Below, one piece after another: positions 51,872 to 63,283 of a stretch of DNA of 64,000 nt; the first letter of the stretch is position 1; the number at the start of each line of letters is the position of its first letter. Source of the stretch: Campylorhamphus procurvoides (lineage: Eukaryota; Chordata; Aves; Passeriformes; Dendrocolaptidae); contig WBMV01008576.1 of assembly GCA_013396655.1 (NCBI GenBank), forward strand, positions 355,115-419,114, written 5' to 3'. The notes beneath the pieces were generated by a model, which made no database searches, was not told where the DNA came from, and saw only the letters and a program-made list of their open reading frames with translations. Both the position numbers and the translations under genes were made by a program.

Positions 51872-52919
51872 TTTTAATTTATAGAAAATGCATACAATTC
51901 CTTTAATCAGAGCACAGTCTGGAATCTATAATAAACACTCAATGCAAAAAAATATAGTAAATAGAAGTGAGATTACTGAGCAGAATTTAGGTAGAAATTT
52001 GGGTAGACAGAAGTTGTATTTAACATTGTATTAAAAGACAGCTACATAGCAAGGAGTATAAGAATATGCATTTGGAATTTTCAAGAGAGACCTAAACATC
52101 TAAACAGAGAAGCACAAATTCTACTCTTTCATTGAACAGATTTTCACTTACTTAAGGGCTCAACTTAGTCCCTAGCACATGAATGCATATTTCTGTCACA
52201 TATTTCTATTATAAGGATGTTTTGATGCTGTCTTTCTCTCAGTCTGTTAGAGCTTTTGCATCAAAAAAAGACCCTACCATTTGCTAAATATTCTTGAGGG
52301 GGGAAGATTCATAGGAGAAACATGTTCTTTTTTATCAGTTGCGAATATTTCTTACTTGCTAAGTGCCAAAACTGCACTCAGCATTGTGCAAGATACAAAA
52401 TACAAACAGCCTTTCCCTCACAGTCCTTCACAGCCCAACAGCAGTTTCTAGCATTCCAAACATTACCCTGGACATTACACTGGACTATTCATAAACAACA
52501 TGGCTTCAGAACAAAGCAAAAATCAAGTGCAAACCAAATAACACAGTTGAGAACTAACTAAATAAAAAGCAAAACAAATTACATCAGATTTTTTAATTTC
52601 TGCAGTACTTTCAAACACTAAGATTATATTTTTCCTTGTTTGGGAAATGCCTGCCTTGTATCATACAGCTCTTTGTATATATAAAATTTCCATATACATA
52701 TTGAAATGTGTGTAAAATATGCCTGGGGAAGTATGAAAATACAGCATTATAAATACACAGCAAGGCAGATGATGCTGTGCTGAGGAATGCAATCTAATAT
52801 TTTTTCTGAAATGTAGAGGTGATATAAATTAGAAAATACCCCACGGTATCTATGCAGCATAAAGGACACAAAAAGAAAGACTGATTTGGAAGCACACACA
52901 AACTAAAGGAATACCTGAT
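51872..52919. other. Non-coding DNA, no gene seen
   Basis: AT-rich unique sequence with no repeat recognised. The single 79-codon plus frame at 52322-52561 has no domain. Confidence 0.6.
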
Positions 52920-53480
52920 TAACCTTTCACTGACTCCTGGTCCACGTGATGCAAAGCTTGCCTTCCTCCTAGAGTGATGGCTTTAGAAGAAGATGTTAAA
53001 TTTAACCTCTGGCGCAATGATAAATTGACAATAAAAAATTCAATGGCTTGGTAATTACCAATCACTTTGGACATCGGCAACATTTTTCAGTTCTGTCAGT
53101 GCTCATTGGCACAAAAGCTTCAGCTGAAATTCTCTCGATCTCCCTCTTTTTAACTTTGTTTTCATGATGCAGATTAAATCTGCCACCCTATTACTGATTC
53201 ATTTTCCTAATTTTTCATGTCTGCACCATGCCCCAGCTGCACTAGGCTGATAATTGTGGAGCCCAGCCCTGATGATTAACATCAGAAGAATTAATTATGC
53301 CTGCCATTAAAATTCCAGGTTGCACATGGTGATCAAGAAAAATTAAGTTTCTCTAGGCCTCTAAATCATTTCACCTTTGAGGAGAATGATAGTGACTCGA
53401 CAGCTAAACTGCAGCCTGCGTTCTAGAAAAGGTCTAAACCACACACCCTTTGTGTAATTCACTAAATGCCTTTCTAGTTA
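52920..53480. promoter_or_regulatory. Candidate conserved developmental enhancer
   Basis: This roughly 560-base stretch has even texture, no repeats and no open frame. It carries many homeodomain cores, including TAATTA at 53292-53297, a near-palindrome TGATGATTAACATCA ending at about 53285, and GATAATTG near 53249. An E-box-like CAGCTG sits near 53234. It is the most convincing conserved-element candidate in the window by appearance. The conservation itself is inferred, not observed. Confidence 0.45.
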
Positions 53481-54807
53481 TTCTCGCTGGTTTATTCCAT
53501 TTCCTAAAAAGATTTACTGCTCTTAAATAAAGACAACTAAAGGATCTGGCTGATTGCTTAATTTCAATATAAAGCACCTTTTTTTGCTCCTTTCTGAGAC
53601 TCTTTGAGGAGTATCTGTTATATTAATTTCCAGGCTAAAGCATTGTACAGAGAATGGAAGATCCAGGCACAGAACTAATTTCATAGAATTGGTAGACAGT
53701 TTACTTTTGTCCCAGTTACAAACTGAAGAGAAATTATGATTTTAGCACAACATAAAGACAATTATTTTCTCAGAAATAAATTGATAATGAAACAAAACCA
53801 GATTCCTAAGATCTTTAGGCTAAGTAGTAATGAGTAAGGAAAAGCCTGTTGACTGATTCATTTCAAAACAAATTTTTTCATGAGAAACTCAAAACATATT
53901 TAGTCTAGCCTAAGGTATGACATTTACTAGAGTCATAAAGAGTTAGATGATATGCATTTATCAGGTTCTTTTTTTATGTTTCATTTTTAGATTACCATCA
54001 TCATGTATATTATGGGCTTAGCTCAGAAGACTGTGATGAGGAGTCATATTTTGATGAAGGGATGCAAATATCTTATGTCAAAGGGCAAATGTCACAAAGA
54101 CTATGAATAAACTATGGATCGTATATGCTTCCCTTCTTATGTTTAGGCAGTACCACCACAGCAAATCTATTTAGATGTGGATATTCTTGTTAGCTTTTAT
54201 AGATGACAGATTTCTAGAATAGTCTTAACAGAATAGGACCACATAGCTGCACAAGAGCAATTATCTTCCCCTATAAAATATGTTATAAAATAGGAGGACT
54301 TAGTGCATTTAGAGATTAACTTCTACGGGAAGTCATGTGCATGGCAAAGTAAGAGAAAGACCCTTCAATTTAAAACTTAAATCTTTGAGTTTAACATGAA
54401 CATCACTGCTATAGCTCAAGAATATTGTATTCCATATAAAATAGACCATTTAGAACTTGTGAGGACTTTATTGCACTGTCTCACAAATGACAACTTGCAT
54501 AGTATTCATGATTAAATGAACATTTATTGTATTTGCAACAGTATTCCAGGAATGCCATAAAACGAAGCATGAAGTCATCCATTTAAACATTTTTAAAACA
54601 TGTCTTAACTAAAAGCATTGAAAGTATCTCCTTACAAGACTTACGGTTAAATCCAAAACCTTTTTCCTTCTGCCCCAGGACATGGATAACTCAAATGTAC
54701 CAAGACTTTTGGCAAATCACATATGTCTCCCCAGAGATCCAAGAAAACAGTCAAACACATTTTCAAAAGCCAATGAAATAAGGTGAGAGAAGTCTGAATA
54801 TACTTAC
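53481..54807. other. Non-coding DNA, no gene seen
   Basis: No repeat or gene is recognised upstream of the putative minus-strand exon. Candidate splice signals on the minus strand near 54640 (GTAAGT) have no good acceptor partner. Confidence 0.55.
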
Positions 54808-54854
54808 TGGGCTTGTCCATTTCTAACATCCATGAAGACAGAGCAAACGAAGTC
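54808..54854 (-). other. Putative 47-nt internal exon
   Basis: On the minus strand a long pyrimidine-rich run ending TTTCTCTTTCAG (acceptor) precedes a 47-base segment that ends at a near-ideal donor, GTAAGTAT. It lies 236 bases downstream of the donor at 55091. If the two were spliced and the upstream frame kept, a stop would appear ten codons into this segment, so it would have to be a terminal coding or non-coding exon. It could be part of a lncRNA, or a decoy. No protein identity is recognised in any frame. Confidence 0.3.
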
Positions 54855-55090
54855 CTGAAAGAGAAATATATGAAAAGAAACATAAAGAAATGGAACTAAA
54901 ACACCGATGTAATATTGTCAAATATTTTCTGATTTAGACCAGCATCAAAACCATGAATTTAATTTTTAGCAAGCATGGCTATCAGTCAATATACTTAGGT
55001 GATGAAAGTTTAATCGGAGATTTAATGATAAGACTTCAAAAAGAGGATAAAAATTAACTGTACTGATTTTTGAAAAATTATTTTACTTAC

Positions 55091-55290
55091 TATAAATAGA
55101 TTTACTATGTAAACACATAAATGCTCTATCAGAATCACAATCAGCATAGTATGAGCTTTGGGAGAAGATTGTTTTCACTGACTCCAGTCTTGAGAATGCC
55201 AAAACATAATTCATGTTGAAAGCAGCTTGAAAGGTTATTCTGGGATTAAGGTTTAGGCCATGGAGGACGGATTCATATGTTTCATTTCCC
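55091..55290 (-). other. Putative exon with open frame, minus strand
   Basis: The minus strand has a strong donor (GTAAGTAAA) directly after 55091 and an acceptor ending GGTTATTTTAG just before 55290. A second acceptor ending GGTGTTTCAG would start the exon at 55382 instead. One frame is open throughout (open from 55397 to 55083) and reads like mixed soluble protein, for example YFRGNETYESV and SSYYADCDSDRAF. I do not recognise a family. Together with the 54808-54854 segment this is the best exon-pair candidate in the window, but chance is not excluded. Confidence 0.3.
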
Positions 55291-55399
55291 CTAAAATAAC
55301 CAACAGTCTTTGTCCAGTTTATCCTTACACAGATGAGTCTTGCTCCTACATGTGTGCACAGAGCACTTGGCACACCAGTCAGCTGAAACACCACCAATG

Positions 55400-56069
55400 T
55401 TTAAGAGTACAAGATTACCATGGCACCAGTACTGGCATCTCAAGTCATGGAGTTAATACCCAGTCCAAATCCAGACTTCCTCATTTATGGGGAATTTGAA
55501 GATAATATTTGACAAATTATTGTAGTGAACAGGCAGAAAACTTCAGTCCGGGTCTTACCTAACCTATTTTGCCTGTAAGACATTTCCTTTCTGAACCTCT
55601 GAATTTTTGGCTAATGCAAACTTCTACTCAGAACATGACACATTAGCACAGGGAGAAGAAAAATGCTGGGGGAAGAGAAGAATAGCAAAAAATCTGCTTG
55701 CAGAAAGAATTTTACATAAGTACAGAAACATTTGTGTTGTCATCTGAAATCATAAAAAAATTCTGTCAGGGCATTGTCCGGATGTTAAATCTTTCAGCCT
55801 GCCGGAGGGAGCTACCAGAATTGGCACTGCTTCTTATCAAGTGAGATTCACAGCCTGGCCAGCAAAACTCCTGTAAATATTTTAAGGTTAGGATGATCAG
55901 CTCTAAATAACAGAAATAAGCCCTAGCACATTTGGAGATAACTTTAGACAAATTTAAATTGAGACTTAGTTATCAAAAGTCAGTGGCTCTGTATAACACT
56001 AATTAGATAGAGGGGTCTGCTATTTTAAGAGATAAAATTCCAGCTTTTTACCTCTCAGCCTTTTTTTCC
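55400..56069. other. Non-coding DNA, no gene seen
   Basis: No feature recognised. No clear upstream exon on the minus strand was found to pair with the 55382/55290 acceptors. Confidence 0.55.
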
Positions 56070-56490
56070 CCCACCTCTTCTAGGTAAACACCATCTAGCA
56101 CAAAAAGAAAGCATTTTGCATTGTCATTGATGGTCATCTTCTGCCATCCTTTATTCTGATTTACTTTGGCTATTCAGTCCAATTGCATGATTGATGAAAT
56201 AAGTTATTACCAGACATCCATAGTATTTAGTTTTTAATCTTTTCTGGTAACTCCCATCACCACAGCTGCTTCAAAGCCTCCGCATCTGCCATCCAAAATT
56301 CTGTTAATGTGGTTTTCTACAATATTGCATTACAAACTTGTATTAGTTACAAATGTGCTCATCTTTGGCATGAAAATAATCTCAACAGCTATCATGTGTA
56401 CAAGATCTGCCTAAAGGACAATGAGGCCACGAGCCTAATTTCTTATGCACTTTCTTTTTATGATCTTTTTTTGGCATGACTACTAATCAC
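56070..56490. promoter_or_regulatory. Candidate conserved enhancer with a PBX-HOX site
   Basis: TGATTGAT at 56188-56195 fits the PBX-HOX composite consensus. A TTGCATGATTG block and a GTTATTACC block flank it, and further ATTA cores follow to about 56490. There is no repeat and no open frame. The call rests on motif density and texture. Confidence 0.38.
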
Positions 56491-58444
56491 TGGTTTGAGT
56501 ATCCACTTGAGTATGTAGTCAACACAAAAAAAAAAAAAAGATTTTTAGGAGAATAATGTAAAAGCATTCCTTTTATACAGAATAAGAATTATGTTTGTCA
56601 TTGCTTGTTACACAGGTGCTTTTAGCACTGATATTTCTTCTGATACATTCCATGTTTTTTATGTATCTTTTCAACTCCCAAATCTATATTTATTTTTCCA
56701 TGCTGTCAAAGTGAGATTCATGTCACCTCCCAGTCTTCAAAACCACTGCTAACAACACATGAAGGTGTGAGAACACACACAGTGTAGCAAATAAATTATG
56801 TGTTTGCTGCCTTGTGCATGAATTCCTGAGCCCAACAAAGGCTCCCACGGTTCACTGCAACTGGTACTGTGCCTACCAGTTAGGACATATTAGTCAGAGC
56901 TCCAGAGGAAAGCACACCTCGTGATCATTAATTTTGCCCCACAGCTTCCCTTGTCAAACAGATTGGAAGTAGACTGGAATCTAGACACTTCTGCATTAGT
57001 CATATATCTCAGGGCAGCTGCTGTCCCTCTATTCCCACATACAAATCTGATGCACCTCTCATGGACTAAAGTAGATCAGCAGGTATTATTTTAGCATTTT
57101 TCCTGTCAATTTGCCATACCCTCAGAGCTGCAACAACTCCATAAAGATCAAAGAAAACAGTCCAGTGTGATGCAAGGATGTTGGAGGGAAACAAAGAGAA
57201 AAAATACACTTTGAACTGTAACAGGCTTACAGTTCTATAGCTGTGTTGCACTGATGCAGTTAGACATATCTGTCTTCTATATGAAATAAAAAATGCTTCT
57301 TAAATACAGGCAAAGAAGAGAAGAGGCCTTCTTCCTTAACTGCCGTTGAATGAGATATCAGTTCAAGTACTCTAGTCTTCCTCACACAAGTAACTGTCTC
57401 CAAGAAGATAAATTGTGTTTCTAAGGAAAAGATTTGTAGAATCAGCCTTCAAACTTACAGAATATCACAGTAAAAGCAACTGCTAGTGAGGAATGTGAAA
57501 ATCCAGGGAGCAATATCCAGTTTAAAGTCATAAGGGATAAAATGTTCTACCAGTGTTTGCTGTGCTGCTGGCCTGGAATACTGCAAGACTGTTTTGGTTC
57601 CTTTTCTCAGTAAAACACTACTCTCAAAGGAACCACTCATGGCAAGCCTTCATGCTGTGATCTGCACGTTGCTTTGTCACAGGCTGTAGCATCTCTGTCT
57701 CTAGGCTGGTACAGATACTATGCCTGCTGTCTTCCGCACATGCCATTTCCTCCTGGGCAGACATGTACAGAACTACTGCTCTGGAATGGGCATACAAGAA
57801 AAGACATGGCCAAATGCAGTGTATGCAGGTGTGTTTATTCTACTTAAACATTATTGCTTATCATTTCTTTTTCTAATGAATTAACAGTCATGACTTCTGG
57901 ACATTTAATTGTTATTGAAGTTAACAATACTGCTATGGAGACCCATTTACTATTAGAAAGAACAACTAGTATTTTATGCACAAAAATTCTGGAGTTATTA
58001 TTCTACTAATTATAATAAAGGGTACCAGTTTAAAAAATTCCAGTCTTCCTTCCCGTCACTCTTAAACAAAGAAAATAGGTTGATTCAATATACATCTTCA
58101 GTTCTATGCTAATCAAATCTGGGCTCAATCTCCCTTTGTAACTGTAATTTGACATGTACATTATCTGCCTAAAACATAAAACAATGCATACAGCATATAT
58201 TTATCTATGTGTAAATCCAGAAGCACATATACATGCAAACACATATCAACAAAGTTTTGCCACGTGTTTATGGGGCATTTCCTGCTACAAACTGCTTGAG
58301 GATGCTCAGGTGTCAGGTCCTTTCCCAATAACATTGCAGCAGTCCAGAAAGCTTGCCTGACTAATCTAAGTCACTAGAAAACACCTCCTCCACAGCAGTC
58401 TTGTAGAAGCCGGCAGTTTATTGTGCAGCAGCCTGGCACCATGG
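56491..58444. other. Non-coding DNA, no gene seen
   Basis: A poly-A run of thirteen lies near 56527-56539. Frames at 57066-57251 and 57455-57640 are short and have no domain. Nothing else recognised. Confidence 0.6.
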
Positions 58445-58449
58445 GCTGG
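58445..58449. repeat. Left target-site duplication of the solo LTR (GCTGG)
   Basis: GCTGG directly abuts the left LTR terminus and is matched perfectly by GCTGG at 59041-59045. A 5-bp duplication is the length expected of ERVL integrase. It fixes both ends of the element and shows an integration followed by loss of the internal region. Confidence 0.85.
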
Positions 58450-59040
58450 TGCTGTGGTTTAACCCCAGCCAGCAGCCAAACCCCACACAGACCCTCCCTC
58501 ACTCCCTCATCAGTGGGATGGGGGAGTGAATTCGATGGGTGAAAAGCTGGAGACCTCACGGATTGAGATAAAGAGAGTTTAATGGACCAAGTGAAAATTA
58601 CATAAACAGACAAAGTAAAGCAAAACAAGGAACTAATCCACTGCTTCCCATGGGCAGGCAGGTGTTCAGCCAGCCTCAGGAGAGCAGGGAACCATCATGC
58701 ATAATGGTGACTTGGGAAGAGAAACTACATCACTCCAAATATCCCTCCTTCTTTCCCCTACCTTTATATACTGAGCATGAAGTCATATGGTCTGGACTAT
58801 CCCTTGGGTCAATTGGGATCACCTGTCCCTGCTGTGTCTCCTCCCAAACTCCCATGCAGACCAAGCTTCCTCACCACGGTGGCAGTACAGAAGGCAGAAA
58901 TTTCTTGGCTCTGTGTAAGCGCTGCTCAGCAGTAACAAAAGCATCTCTATATTAACCCTGTGATCAGCACAGATCCTAAACACAGCCTCATACCAGCCAC
59001 TGGGAAGAATGTTAACTCTACCTCAGCCAAAACCAGCACA
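58450..59040 (-). mobile_element. Solo LTR of an avian ERVL-type endogenous retrovirus
   Basis: This 591-bp long terminal repeat begins TGCTGTGGTTTAACCCC and ends AACCAGCACA on the plus strand (TG...CA termini). I recognise its segments, such as ctgcttcccatgggcaggca and tgctcagcagtaac, as the ERVL LTR type abundant in Neoaves. The transcriptional sense is minus: TATATAAAG maps within 58761-58774 and an ATTAAA poly-A signal to 58578-58583, in the right order for U3-R-U5. There is no internal sequence, primer-binding site or gag-pol on either side, so it is a solo LTR left by recombination between two LTRs. The overlapping 84- and 101-codon frames inside it are not genes. Confidence 0.92.
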
Positions 59041-59045
59041 GCTGG
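59041..59045. repeat. Right target-site duplication of the solo LTR (GCTGG)
   Basis: Perfect partner of 58445-58449, directly after the CA terminus. Confidence 0.85.
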
Positions 59046-62029
59046 TCACTGTAAGGGTGTTCTGGCTTTATGGTTGCCATCCTACAGGTTCCAGCTGTTA
59101 AAGGATCAGATGCAAATAGGCTTTCACACTACATACTTCTTCCCAACCCTCCATTCATAGAAAGGGGTCCAAACTTGGAAAATACATTTTCTTTCACCAC
59201 TCAAACCCATATTGGATCCTTTCTCAAGGATAAAATGAAGTTTAAGGCTTCCTGCTGTCAGGTGATTGTCTGGTTCCACCATCTTTCACCTGGCATGTCC
59301 AGGAGAACCTCCAAATGACTCAAATGGCAAGCAGAGCTAGCTCATACTACTTCCATGGTTGCCACAGTCCAAGGAGACTGTTAATTCTTTAGAAGGCAGA
59401 TGATCATTTCTGAAAGGCAGGAGTATGTTTACATCCCAGAAAAAAAAAAAAGCTTTAACTATACAGAATTAATCTTGCATTCCAGATACACATATAACTT
59501 GCTAATCATATTTTATACAACTATATTCAGGTTCACAAAATTGCATATAACTGGTTAGCAGCCGGGTTCTGGTGCTCTAAGTTTAACAGCTATAAGTTAT
59601 ATTTAAGAATATGATTTTTTCTTCTTGTAAAAAGTTGTACTTATTTGCTGTCACCAGTTACATAGGGATCTCATTCAAAATGTAAGGAGTAAAATGGTGT
59701 TTATTTAGGTCAGCCCATTTTGTCAGCAAGAGCTGATGGGATGTTTCACACAAATAAAGATTTGGAAAAATAAACCCATGACAGTTTCAGCTTCAAATAT
59801 CCAGGGAAGATTTATAGCAAAATACAATTAAATAATTTTTTTTCAAATAATAATCATAACAAGGATAACTGAATGGGCAAAAAAAATAATTTTTACAGAA
59901 CTATAGTTACAATATTACACTTTGCAATTAATGATGTTGCTTAGGAAACAAACAAACCAAAAAAACAACACCAGAAGTAGTGATTAATAACATTCCAGTT
60001 TGTTACATTTTCATTTGTTGAGGACCTGCTAGCTTGGTCAATATTTCATCCCTGGTGATTTCCCTTTTCACATGCTACTAATCCATGCTCCAGGTCTGGA
60101 GAACAGTCCACTGGTTTTAAACAGTCTCTCTAATTCCTTTCATTTTACAGCAGCAGCTACATTTCATTATAAAACACCTCAATACTGAAAAATTAGTAAC
60201 CATACTCCCTACGTTGTAAAAGAACAAAATTAGCAAACTGATGACAATTTAATATTTTCTGATTTAAAACTGTAATTTACAAAAATCTGACATTCACTGT
60301 CCATGGATGTTTCTGCCACGAAGAAATCTGCATGACTTCTGTACTAATTTGCCCTTATCTGACCTTCCATAAAACACAATAACATTTTCCCAAATAATAC
60401 TATTTCATATTCTTTGCATTTTTTGTTAAAAACATCATTTGGAATGCAAATAAATCTTGAAACGTACAAACCATCTTCACATTTTCTGCAGTGACTAGGC
60501 TCAATTGCTCGAGGGATTGATGGAGGAAAAAAGACCCCTTTCTCATGGCAGTTTCCCCTCCTTATCCTATTATCAACATAACCAGTAGCAGTCAAAGGTC
60601 AGGGAACAAATGAGAGCTACTCAGCTAAGTGAGGCTCTGCAAGTGGCAAAGATAAATTGATGTGCATGTGGGAAACTGGAGTGAATGAAAAATGAAAAAG
60701 ATGGTCCCACTGGACTGGCACCTGTAACAGAAGACAGAAAATCACATGCCTTACTATTGGTGTCAAAACTGTTCACAACATTTCCGCTAAGACTGGCCGG
60801 GTAAAGTAGTGTGACATCTCTTGAAAATCAGAGTCAGGCATTTAGATGTTTTCACAGGTTTTACTCAGACACATAAATTCCAGGTTGTAGGATATATTGT
60901 AAAATAGGTCATATACTTGAAATATCACTCATACATCAGGTTCTCTGTTGGAGAACTGAATCACAAGCAAATTCAACTGAGGACCAAAGTTAGAAATCTC
61001 ATATTGTCAATCTTTCAATGAAATTTGTGGGACTTTGTGATTTTAATAAGGTCAAAAAATCCACAGCTCCTTTGAAACTCAGAAAAGTTTGCCTGAGATA
61101 CAAAAACCTTATGGATTCAAGTGTGTTCAAGTTTTAATTTTGCTTTGTTTTAATTAAAACAATCTTGCTTTTCTCTAGCTGATACCTTCATGGAGCAAAG
61201 CTTTATACTCCTTTCAAGAATTGCCTCTTTCTGTGAGGAGATTTGGCATCAGTAATATGGGTAGGACTCCAAATGATAAATAACCTAAATATTGAACAAA
61301 TGGCAACATTTCATTCATGCAGAGTAGGAAAATTTAGCTCCCATGGGTTATGTTACAGGAAACTCCTTAAATCAAAATGTGGAAGCTCAATATTGAGGTG
61401 CATAAACTATAAGCTTTATTGATCATGCCTCTTGTGACTGGGCATTCCTTCCATGCTAGAGACATAATTCTGCATGGGACTGATTTCCTTCAACTCTCAC
61501 TTGATGGTGCTCCGTTTCTAAAACATCATAAAATCGTCGTTCTGCACACATGTGTCTCCGAAGAGAACACGTAGAAATTGTCAAGGGTATTTTATTTCTT
61601 CAGCTTTTCTGAAATCCTCGTCAGGCATCTGAGAATCCTGAAGGAAATTAATGCATGTTGTCCACTGGAGGAGGTTGCCTATTTGGCAAAAACTGTGGTA
61701 AGAGTATGAAATGTCTTCTGATAAGAGGCCAATGTCATTTTGTTTCCTGATCTAGTGCAATGCTAGTAATCCATTCTTACATATTTGCATAACTTTGCTT
61801 TATATCAATTTGAATGACTGTTTACCTGTCATGAATGCTGTGATACTAAGTAGATGCAGAAAGGGCAGCCAGCAGAGGGTGAAGGAAGATGCCAAGGTTA
61901 TAAACCAGCATTCGTATTTACAACCAAGCTTCACCATCACAAGAAGCTTCTCTAGCACAGACATAGGTGCAAGTGCAGAACGTCACAGCTCTCTATCAGG
62001 CAACACCCTCCTTGGCCCACTCCTGTAAA
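59046..62029. other. Non-coding DNA, no gene seen
   Basis: No gene. A minus frame at 60344-60595 (83 codons) has a mixed, protein-like composition with a CRKC pair, but no splice context and no recognised family. An ATGCAAATAA octamer-like site near 60440 lies within it. A poly-A run lies near 59440-59451. Confidence 0.5.
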
Positions 62030-62640
62030 TTCTCTGCAGTGGCATGTTTTATTGCCCTGGAGACACAACATGATGGCTATTTATTTAATTGACTGGGAAG
62101 CCCAGCCAAAGAAGGGTGTCTCACGTTTGGCATGTTGGTTTCCTGCTTGCAGATTTACAATTCAGTACTGTTCGGGTTTTCAGAGTCTCCTTGTTAAAAG
62201 TGAGAGGGGCCCATTTCACCAGATGAAGCAAAACTGCTTTGTCTGCCTCCAAACAGTTGAAATCCCCCAAAAGGCACAGAGCAGAAGTGCAGCCTGCACG
62301 AAAACTGGTGTGAGCCACCCCTCCAACCACTACTTAATATTTGACATATTCTCCAAGCAGAGTTTTATATCAAGCTCAGTGTTTTTTCTGTCCTGTCCTT
62401 TCCTTCCCTCCTCCCGGCTAATTTTGTAGACAGACAGCCATAATGCGCAATAGAAGCATAAGTCTTTAAACTGAAAATGTCATCACTTAAGAATACAAGA
62501 GAGTGGTATGTGTCATGTATGTCTGCAAAATGCAGTTGCTGTCTGTTACAGTCTGTAGCAACTTTTAAATCTGTCATCACGGCATGAATTTCATATTAAG
62601 CTCCTTCCCAGTGCTTTAGCCAGGAAGTAAAGGGGGGAAC
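62030..62640. promoter_or_regulatory. Candidate conserved non-coding element
   Basis: This stretch has a mixed base composition and no repeats. A plus frame of 125 codons (62052-62429) and minus frames at 62121-62330 and 62365-62580 are open over the same bases. That mutual openness suggests few T/A-rich stop codons rather than a gene. AATGCGCAAT at 62442-62451 differs by one base from the C/EBP palindrome, and the following 130 bases have the texture of a conserved enhancer. No domain is recognised in any frame. Confidence 0.33.
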
Positions 62641-63254
62641 ATACTGTATCATTTATGGGCATGCTGGTGCTGGGTCAACCATGACATCACTCTCCACTCC
62701 ACTGAGCTGTAATGAGGTGAAAAGGCAGCTTTAGAACAACATAACACTTTATTTATTAGGAAAATTTAAGTGTGCGTGTATTTCAATTTATGATAAAACT
62801 GAAAACAAAGGTTATGGACTGTAGATCTCCTACAGCCCAAAGAGGGGGAGGGAAGGCATTTTGTAGATGACGAGAGATTTAACACACACTAAGCACAGAA
62901 GATTGAAAGTTCTCAGCAGGCTGAAATCCTGTACTGACAGGCCAGCCAATTAGAGATGGTACACAGCACATTTTGCTGTGGTCAAATTTTACTGTATACT
63001 TTGATCAGAGCTAGTCACTGAAGCAAGAGTATAGTTAAGACCACCTAAAACCTTCAAATTAGAAATGACTGTGGCATATAAACTGAGAACAGAAGAAAAA
63101 AATTTGGTGAGGCTTGGAGAATACAAGAGCCCTTGATTGCAGAAGGTTCCCTAGAAACCTGCAATGCTTTTTAACCCAACACTGAGAAGCTGGGAAGTTC
63201 ATGACATCTGTCCAAATTAATGCTCAGATATAAGATGGACTTCTGTACTTTACA
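62641..63254. other. Non-coding DNA, no gene seen
   Basis: AT-rich unique sequence. Nothing recognised. Confidence 0.6.
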
Positions 63255-63283
63255 GGGTGTGTGTGGGGGAGTGGGGGGGTGGG
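63255..63283 (+). repeat. G-quadruplex motif
   Basis: Four G runs of 3, 5, 7 and 3 are separated by loops of 7, 3 and 1 bases (63255-63257, 63265-63269, 63273-63279, 63281-63283), which satisfies the usual quadruplex pattern. The first loop is a GT repeat. No promoter is visible near it. Confidence 0.85.

Noticed and set aside
58374..58955. 84- and 101-codon frames near 58.5-58.9 kb
   Set aside because: They lie inside the solo LTR or across its edge and are frames of non-coding LTR sequence.
62052..62580. Overlapping long frames on both strands near 62.1-62.5 kb
   Set aside because: Openness on both strands reflects composition rather than coding, and no domain is recognised.
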